Origin: Episyrphus balteatus
Taxonomy: Eukaryota; Arthropoda; Insecta; Diptera; Syrphidae
Length of the DNA: 64,000 nucleotides
Reading direction: 5' to 3'
NCBI RefSeq assembly: GCF_945859705.1
Contig: NC_079135.1
Span: forward strand, 124,490,551-124,554,550
Below are positions 56,633 to 64,000 of this stretch, one piece after another. Numbering within the stretch: the first letter of the stretch is position 1; the number at the start of each line of letters is the position of its first letter. The position numbers and the translations under genes were made by a program. Below the pieces are notes generated by a model that did not search any database, had not been told where the DNA came from, and was given only the letters and a program-made list of their open reading frames with translations.

Positions 56633-57768
56633 ATGGAATCAACTCTAAGTGGAGTCGCATCGATTCCTCTTTTCTTAGAATTGAAGAACGATTGCGACAG
56701 TTTGATGACGCTCAATGACAATTCGTTGTCGCAACAAATCGAATTTATCCTCCAAGATCCAATTCCGGATCGTACTCCGCCAGCTACTCCCAAATTGAAT
56801 ATCGACTCAAATGGCTACTTAATAAGTCGTACAGATTCGGGGGGAGGTAATGGCAACGATGAGTACCAAATAATGGACTCGTCAGTGATCAAAGTCGAAC
56901 GAATGGACGATGACGACGATGTTGGTCGCGAAGAGGAGATAACTACTCTCAATTCTTCGTCGTCATCCGGCTTGAATCACTTGCACCATAACTCGGAGGA
57001 GGTTGGTTCAGTATCTTTGATGGATGCTGCAGCTATATCGGAGGACGAGGACGATGAGGATGGTATATCGCCATCTTCGTCGTCGGTGTCTAGTTCCTCA
57101 ATCCCGATTAAAATCGAGGGAACACAGACTTATTATTTAAGTCGTAATTCGACCATTACAACCACGACCTCCTCCTCCACCAATACAAACTATAACAATA
57201 ACCACCATCATCGTCGACAGTCATCGATAGAACAAGCACCCACCACTAGCGGCGGCGGCAGTAGCTGCAGTAGCACTAGCAGCAGCACTGTCATAGCCAC
57301 CACTTCGTCGCAAGGTCCACCACCGCCGCCAACACCACCGCAAGAATACCAATGTTTTGAGTGTGTGGAAAAGTTCGACAACAAGGAACTTTTTGAGATC
57401 CATAAAACTGGACATGCTAATAATATGAAATGTGCCATTTGTAATATGGTATTGAAAAGCTTGAAAAACTATGAGAAACATTGCTTGCGTTGCAAGCCGT
57501 ATGAGTGCCAAATATGCGGCAGAGTTGTACGTTTTCGGCCGAATTTTATTAAACATATGCGTGTTCATACTGGACAGCAATCGGAAAGGCACAAATACAA
57601 GTGCGATGTTTGTTTGAAGGAGTTTATGAGCTTTGAGTATTTTAAAGTGCACAAGAAGATTCACAACGATAATGTTAATTTGACATGTGAGATATGCGGG
57701 AAGGTGTTTAGTGCATTGGCATCGTTGAGGGGTCATTCCAAGTTGCATTCGGGAGTTAAATTGCACAA
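56633..57768 (+). CDS. C2H2 zinc-finger transcription factor, first coding exon (3' partial)
   Basis: A probable nuclear DNA-binding protein. 378 codons are seen. Residues 1-240 are acidic and low-complexity: DDDDD at 93-97, poly-Ser, Thr and Asn runs, poly-Pro 229-236. Two motifs of the sumoylation type occur (VIKVER near 87, PIKIEG near 160). Five fingers follow: 241-261 (C2H2), 267-287 (C2HC, CAICNMVLKSLKNYEKHCLRC with Cys as last ligand), 292-312, 324-344 and 352-372, all C-X2-C-X12-H-X3-H/C. The exon ends CACAA|GTAAGT, a consensus donor, after the linker HSGVKLHK, so more fingers probably lie in the next exon. Unspliced, a TAA follows at once. I cannot name the gene. Confidence 0.9.
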
Positions 57769-57966
57769 GTAAGTTGATTATTTTTTATTGATTTATTGTT
57801 AAATTATTCATTGATAAAATTATTTGCCTAAAAAGATCCAATAAAAGTTCTCTAGCATCTTTGACACTATACTCTTTATAGGAACCGAATTGGCAAAATT
57901 TTGACCCTTGTATCAATAAAACCAGAAATTTAGATTATTTGTTGATTTTGTCAAAACTTGAAATTA

Positions 57967-59148
57967 GAGTTGGGCACTTTAGTTCATATGAGTGATCGAT
58001 CATTTAAGTTCAAATCGCGCTACTGAACTAGTTCTGAACTAGTTCATTTTAGTTCAATTTATTTTAATCACTCCGGTTTTGTTAGAATTAAAATAAGTTT
58101 GTACAAACTGTATCCAAATTTATGTAAAATTGACGAAGTCTACACAATAAAATAAATACAACCTAAAAATAACAGATAGGTAGGTAAATGTTTTATTTAT
58201 TATAAAAATTCTTAATTTCGTTCTTATACTTGTCGAGCTTTCTGGTTCCTGACAAAAGTCTAGAAGAAGTTCGTTTTGCTTTCATTAAATCAAAATCATA
58301 AGGTGTGTTTTTTATTACCAGCGGTCTTAACTGGACAAAAAAAAACGCAGTCGGGGCTAAGCAATTTACATGTTAAATGCAACAACACTTTAGCCCCTTG
58401 GGCTTAGTTGTTTAGCCCGGAGAATTCTCTGGGCTTAACTTTTTTAACAGATTTAAATCTGTGCTACCAAATTAACTTTTTAGTAAATTGTTTAGAATTT
58501 GTTTAAAAACATCAAAACTGATGTTTGGAATGACAATTATTATTTTAAATCTGCCAATTTTTATCGCTAAGCCCCGAGGCGTTTTTTTTAACCAGTTAAA
58601 CTCGGTGGTAATAAAAAACACACCTATAGTAATGCAAAAGGACCAAAATATAATACTTTTTTTTTTGTTCTTGCTCAGAAATAAGAATAAGTGGTGCTTG
58701 AAAGCACAAGCGACCTTGTGCCTTTTGTTTTACATCTAAATCTTGAGGTAGAGCAGAAGAACTGATTTCGCTCCACAAAGAATTGGATGCAATTTCATAT
58801 GCACTTTGGTTTCTGAACCCCTATTCTTTTAAGGTCTGTCGGGTTAAAAGGGCGCTGTCGGCGTTTAAGACAAGGAGAGAAGGACCAATTTTGAAAATTT
58901 CTTATACAGATGGGAGTTCCTCTCACCCAAAATACATATAAAAAAAAAATGATAAGGTAGAGTGAGTGCAAGCTGTTTTGTAATATCATATTACGACTGC
59001 TCTAGGTTGCTGTTTAGTTTGTTGAAAAAAAAATCTTTTTCGCTATCCGCGAACTAAATTGAACTAAGTAAGTGAACTAAGTTCACAAGTTCACCAAGAT
59101 GAACTAGTTCATTGAACTAGTTCGTTCGCGAAGTACACAAGCCTACTC
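57967..59148. mobile_element. Inverted-repeat element with GAACTAGTTCA arms
   Basis: Arms of about 100 bp (57,967-58,064 and 59,050-59,148) are chains of GAACTAGTTC and AGTTCA motifs in inverse arrangement. The outer ends GTTGGGCACTTTAGTTCAT and CGAAGTACACAAGCC are weakly matched. It lies downstream of the zinc-finger exon, probably in its first coding intron, and contains the MITE at 58,301-58,625. Confidence 0.65.
58301..58625. mobile_element. MITE with 60-bp ends and ATA flanks (325 bp)
   Basis: Left end AGGTGTGTTTTTTATTACCA, matched in inverse by TGGTAATAAAAAACACACCT at the right. Pairing continues through AACTGG/CCAGTT, AAAAAACGC and GGGGCTAAGC. It is flanked by ATA on both sides (58,298-58,300 and 58,626-58,628), a 3-bp duplication as in PIF/Harbinger-type elements, though those prefer TWA. 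No reading frame. Confidence 0.8.
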
Positions 59149-59213
59149 GAAATCACTTAGAAGATGTAGCTTTTGAGATACAAGTCTTCAAAAATGGCAG
59201 TAAATAGCTAATG

Positions 59214-59597
59214 GGTCGTATGCAATAAAAATGAGCTTAAGATCTTATCTCACTTTTTAGTACATTTTTTTCATACCTATCTCATTTTCTTGAGATAGAC
59301 CTATAAAAAATGTACTTAGCTCATTCTTTTTGCATATCGTCCCGTTTCTGCGTGAACCACGTATCTACAAAGCAAATTTTGTTCAGTTCTTAAAAGAAAA
59401 ATACATTTTTCTTGAAATTAGAAATATGAATTGAACAAAAGGAAATCAATTTATGTTTAAGACATATTGATTGAGTTGTTTCTACACTTAAACCTAACAA
59501 ACTATTATTTCTGTAAGTTTTAAAGCAATGTTTAACAGAAAATTAAATCTTTTAAAAAAATGTACTTGCGAGGTTCAAGTAGAAACGGGACGATATG
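59214..59597. repeat. Two palindromes sharing a middle arm
   Basis: GGTCGTATGCAATAAAAATG (59,214) pairs with CATTCTTTTTGCATATCG (to 59,339). The same middle segment, CATATCGTCCCGTTTCTGCG with TGAACC, pairs again with GGTTCAAGTAGAAACGGGAC and GATATG at 59,571-59,597. It may be one MITE inserted at the end of another. Confidence 0.65.
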
Positions 59598-59817
59598 GGC
59601 CAATGTCTCGACCAATGCCTCACTTCACTAACTGACCATCAAAATAATCTAGGACTTACTGTATGAGTTGAATCTAGAAATTTTAAACAGGAAAAGGTTT
59701 TGGAGATCCGTCTAAAAATGAACTACAAAATTCAATATTTCTCATTCAGAACAATACATTTCAGATTTCATCCCATTTCGATGAAATTAAAAAATAATTG
59801 AGTATTGGTTTCATAGT

Positions 59818-61969
59818 AAAGGAGATGGGGCGTTTTTGGGCCATGAGCGTACATTAATGAGACTAGTCTCGAATTGAAGCTGGAGCTTAGTATATTCAAT
59901 ATATGAAGTTTTTTTTTAAATCGAAAGTCAGGGTCCTGAGATATAAGGCTCCAAAGTTCGTTCTGATAACCATTTTTTGTCCCTTTTATATACAAATATC
60001 ATTAGAACTATAAGAGCTATATGCATGTTTTTGATGTCAAATGAAAGGTTGTTTTTGTGCCTTTTCAACAATATATAACACATATTACACATACAAAAGA
60101 AACGGCGAAAAAATAAAGAAAAAGTAAAATATTAACGAAAAAGAGAGTAATCCTGAACAAGTTTAAGGTTGACCTGAAAAAACGACAAAAACTAAGGATG
60201 AGGCTTTGTTCCTGAAAGCCTCTGCAATAATAATCCGCTTTTAACAAAATCGGATTAGATATTTTTTCGAGATATCCCCGTAAAAGGGTTTTTTTTTATG
60301 AAAAATTCATACCAAAGCAAGGCACGAGTACGATAACTTAGGCGCCGAGAATTGACAACGGCTATTTGTAGAGGTGTTCAATACAAATATTTTTACTTAC
60401 GGGAGGGGGGGGTCAATGTCCCTCCCTTTAGGCGGGAGGGGCAATTTTCAAAAGATATACTTGAAATCATAAAAAAATTATTAAAAAACAACGGCAACAC
60501 TTACAGTTATCAATGATACTTTTTTCAAAAGCTAGAGTTATACACTTGATTTTAATTTTTAAATCAAGACATTTCAATCAATCGTTTTTGAAATAATCGA
60601 TTTCAAAATCAACACTTGGGAAAAATAAGATTAAAAAAATACATTGGATACTATTTTTGTCAAGTTTTTCAATGAGAAATTCATTGATGAGTAAATTGTC
60701 TCAATAATTTCCTAATCAAACACTGAAAACCATATCTTCTTATGCTTTGCTTCTAGTTTTTGAGAAAAATGTAAAATAGAAAAACTAATTTCTTAATCAG
60801 ATTTTTATTTTCTTGGCTGTTTACCATTATCAAAAATCAGAAAAGATCGATATTCATACATAGAGTCAGTAAAGAGCTTTGTTCTTCTTAAAAAAAAACT
60901 AGATTCCCATTGTACGCTCACCGCAGGAGAGCCCTGATGGTGCAGAGAATAGTCCCCAAAAACTTAATCCACTGAAGGATTTGAAAAAAGTTTTCTTATT
61001 TTACATTTTTCTCAAAAACTAGAAGCAAGGCATAAGAAGATATGGTTTTCAGTGTTTGATTAGGAAATTATTGAGACAATTTACTCATCAATGAATTTCT
61101 CATTGAAAAACTTGACAAAAATAGTATCCAATGTATTTTTTTAATCTTATTTTTCCCAAGTGTTGATTTTGAAATCGATTATTTCAAAAACGATTGATTG
61201 AAATGTCTTGATTTAAAAATTAAAATCAAGTGTATAACTCTAGCTTTTGAAAAAAGTATCATTGATAACTGTAAGTGTTGCCGTTGTTTTTTAATAATTT
61301 TTTTATGATTTCAAGTATATCTTTTGAAAATTGCCCCTCCCGCCTAAAGGGAGGGACATTGACCCCCCCCTCCCGTAAGTAAAAATATTTGTATTGAACA
61401 CCTCTACAAATAGCCGTTGTCAATTCTCGGCGCCTAAGTTATCGTACTCGTGCCTTGCTTTGGTATGAATTTTTCATAAAAAAAAACCCTTTTACGGGGA
61501 TATCTCGAAAAAATATCTAATCCGATTTTGTTAAAAGCGGATTATTATTGCAGAGGCTTTCAGGAACAAAGCCTCATCCTTAGTTTTTGTCGTTTTTTCA
61601 GGTCAACCTTAAACTTGTTCAGGATTACTCTCTTTTTCGTTAATATTTTACTTTTTCTTTATTTTTTCGCCGTTTCTTTTGTATGTGTAATATGTGTTAT
61701 ATATTGTTGAAAAGGCACAAAAACAACCTTTCATTTGACATCAAAAACATGCATATAGCTCTTATAGTTCTAATGATATTTGTATATAAAAGGGACAAAA
61801 AATGGTTATCAGAACGAACTTTGGAGCCTTATATCTCAGGACCCTGACTTTCGATTTAAAAAAAAACTTCATATATTGAATATACTAAGCTCCAGCTTCA
61901 ATTCGAGACTAGTCTCATTAATGTACGCTCATGGCCCAAGTCCCATATAATTTTGCCCCATCTCCTTTT
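59818..61969. mobile_element. 2.15-kb palindrome with about 960-bp near-identical arms
   Basis: Left arm 59,818-60,778 and right arm 60,997-61,969 are inverted copies. Where I compared them base by base I saw no difference, except near the outer end, where the right arm has about 10 extra bases. The outer ends read AAAGGAGATGGGGC and its inverse. The spacer (60,779-60,996) is unique. Both arms encode the same 60-codon frame (60,247 to 60,065 minus; 61,528-61,710 plus), which is simply a mirror. No transposase or host protein is recognised. It is probably a foldback transposon or a recent inverted duplication. Confidence 0.9.
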
Positions 61970-62171
61970 CATTTTAAACTCTTAAATTTGTTTTTTGAAT
62001 AGTTTATCCTACAATATGACGACATTACCTACATTATTTTTTTTTTTTGTTGTTGCTAATGCAGTCGACGACGATCACTCCACTTCTCAATGAAACCACC
62101 ACAAGACAGCTCGTTCGGTAGCTGACATTATGTTTGGCTTCCATGCACTTTAATGACCGTATCTATTACTC

Positions 62172-62414
62172 ATATCGCTCATTAGCTTGTACACTGTCAC
62201 AACTAAAACTAAACTTGGTTTTTCAGGAAACGAGTTTTAAATTCAGAATCGATCTATTTTTGTATGTAAAAAGATAGTTTCTAGAAAAAAAACTAGTGCT
62301 CCTTCTTCGTCAGTTTTTAAAGCTAAGAAATGACTTTACTTTATTCCAATAACTTCTGGAACTCAAAATTTGTGATTGAATAATTATAACAGTATTGAAG
62401 TAAATGAGCGATAT
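62172..62414. mobile_element. MITE, family A copy 2 (about 243 bp)
   Basis: Starts ATATCGCTCATTAGCTTGTA and ends TGAAGTAAATGAGCGATAT. It is the same family and orientation as the copy at 5,156, sharing TGGTTTTTCAG, GTTTCTA, ACTAGTGCTCCTTC and TTATTCCAATAACTTCTG. Its termini have drifted from the perfect 20-bp repeats of copy 1. Confidence 0.88.
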
Positions 62415-63640
62415 GTACTTCTTGAGGCTAGAGTTGATGGCACCATCCTTATATTGCAGTTGACCTAATTTCACTGTGGTGTGGATGATTAGGGTAGAGA
62501 TGTTTCAAATTCAGCGTAGATAGGCGAATCAACCCAAAATATCACAGCCCACATTATCATAAGACAATTCATCATGGGCAGCCCATCATGCCAAATGTCA
62601 TCATAAGTTTTGATTGCAACAAATTAATTTTTAGTTCAATTTATTTGAATGCTCTTCTTTTGTGAAGGGACATCCTGTAATGGTTTTTATTTATTTGTTT
62701 TTTTTTTTTTTTCTTAAAAAATTGTTTCTCTTGCCGAATTGTTCCTTATGATAAACTGTCTTTTGATGGTCTGTTCGTGATTAGTAGTCCTATGATTAGC
62801 TGTGTAGTGGTAATTCCAAAAGGCATTCAGAAGTGTTAATATGTGTAAGCTTTTATGATAGTGGTGATAATAGATTGGTTACATGAGTTTTTTATATGAT
62901 GTTGTCAATTTTTGTTTCTTGATAGAGATAATCTTGATTAAAAATTAAGTGCCATAGTTCTTAGTCCTAGTTTTCAAATTACAAGATATACAATTAACGG
63001 ATAATAGAGAACCAAACGAGTCCAGTATTGTTTACGAACAACGAATACAATCTCAAATAAATAGATTCAACAAAACTCAACTACATTATATTCGGGCTTT
63101 GTTGTTGATTCTTGTAAATCATCAAACATTTCAAACGAGTTAAAACATTAACCTTATTTGAAAAAAATATTCATGATCGAAATGATTGCTTCTACTTGAA
63201 CTTTAGGTCCGCATAGTTGTTGACGGTGCTGTTTACATGTTTTAAAACTAAAAAAATCAGTTTAAAAAAAATTCACTATTCAACTAACATAGTAATTTGT
63301 TTTAAAAACAATCATCCAAAACCGCATTATTGTTCTTACCTAATCAACATTAACCTTTTTATTTACTCACTCATTAATAAACCCTTTAATAAAACAGTTG
63401 CAAATGCAAAATAAAAAAACACCTTTCATTTAAAATGAGCCTGCAACAATCAAGTCTCAATGTTTACATTGTTCAATATGTTCATGATGTTGTGCTTTCT
63501 TCTGAGTATAATCCAAAACAAACAGAGTTTGTTCGGTTTGAATTGTGAGTATTTTTATTTTTGAATAAAATTACTGTGAATGATCATTTAAAAAAATTGA
63601 TTCATTTAAATCTCTGATAGAACCAACCTACTTAAACGTT
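62415..63640. other. Non-coding stretch
   Basis: I see no gene. AT-rich with a poly-T run at about 62,696-62,714. Motifs CAGCCCACATTATCATAAG and GGCAGCCCATCATGCC near 62,545-62,590 are locally repetitive. The 65-codon frame at 63,217 has no domain and biased composition. Confidence 0.5.
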
Positions 63641-63827
63641 AGCCCTGTTCCATTGGAGGTGGTAGTCTACTAATAGTAGTTGTTTTGGTTAATCTAGTAC
63701 TATCATCTACTCATGCTCTTCTTCCCGAGTAGATACGATTTGTATTGAATTTGTTGAAAGTGTGTTCCATTGAAAATCGCTAGTAAACTGCTAGTGGTAC
63801 TTTGCCACCTCCCATGGAAACAGGGCT
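63641..63827. mobile_element. MITE (about 187 bp)
   Basis: The left end AGCCCTGTTCCATTGGAGGT is mirrored at the right by CCACCTCCCATGGAAACAGG followed by GCT. Interior CTACTAATAGTAG and CTAGTAC/GTACTAG-like motifs are partly inverse. Flanks share GTTA. No reading frame. Confidence 0.75.
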
Positions 63828-64000
63828 GTTATGGGATCCTTAACCGTCCATTAGGGTCCAGTCATAGTTTTCATTGAAATGCATCATTGAACATGTTTGT
63901 TCCTTTTTTAAGATAGTGAAGTAAATAAAAACAACATGAAGGTTTAAAGTTATAGAATATTTCTGCTAAGAAAGAAACTTCAATTTCAGTGATCAGTGAA

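Noticed and set aside
57221..57766. 181-codon minus-strand frame
   Set aside because: Antisense to the zinc-finger coding sequence, whose regular Cys/His spacing shows which strand is coding.
60065..60247. 60-codon frame repeated at 61,528-61,710
   Set aside because: Identical only because both lie on the arms of the palindrome. Phe/Leu-rich with no recognisable motif.

Overview
The window is nuclear DNA of an insect, most likely a fly (Diptera). It is very AT-rich, with long A/T runs and trinucleotide microsatellites. It holds a Jockey-clade non-LTR retrotransposon, Tc1/mariner and hAT relics, and exons with poly-Ser/Thr/Asn tracts and GT splice donors. There are no prokaryotic-type operons, CRISPR arrays or viral genes, and I saw no convincing tRNA or rRNA (these were not searched computationally).

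Layout. 0-23 kb is gene-free and packed with inverted-repeat elements, many inside each other: a foldback with a 52-bp tandem array (3.4-4.9 kb), a foldback with an 8-bp target duplication and arms of alternating palindromes (6.9-8.5 kb), nested foldbacks whose arms are 21-bp tandem repeats (8.5-10.3 kb), a foldback with mariner-like ends inside another inverted repeat (12.2-14.2 kb), and a decayed Tc1 transposon (14.6-15.6 kb). 23.36-29.08 kb is a nearly complete Jockey-type LINE with a 15-bp target-site duplication, an intact ORF1 and an ORF2 broken by one frameshift. 29-48 kb holds a hAT transposase relic interrupted by a LINE fragment and a MITE, two decayed LINE fragments, a TTAA-flanked MITE, a 140-bp hairpin MITE and a second hAT-like element with an 8-bp duplication.

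Host genes. Two likely host genes point away from each other. On the minus strand a 77-codon Ser/Thr-rich first coding exon (48,255 to 48,025) ends at a GT donor. On the plus strand a C2H2 zinc-finger protein begins at 56,633 and its exon ends at a consensus GTAAGT donor after five fingers. The roughly 6 kb between their presumed 5' ends (about 50 to 56 kb) has absorbed at least ten short inverted-repeat elements.

57.9-64 kb is again repeat-rich. Its main feature is a 2.15-kb palindrome (59.8-62.0 kb) with about 960-bp arms that I could not tell apart over most of their length. It is followed by a second copy of the MITE seen at 5.2 kb.

The strongest theme is the density and variety of long inverted repeats. 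Several look unclassified, and several could be transcribed as long hairpins able to feed a Dicer pathway. That functional idea is inference only.
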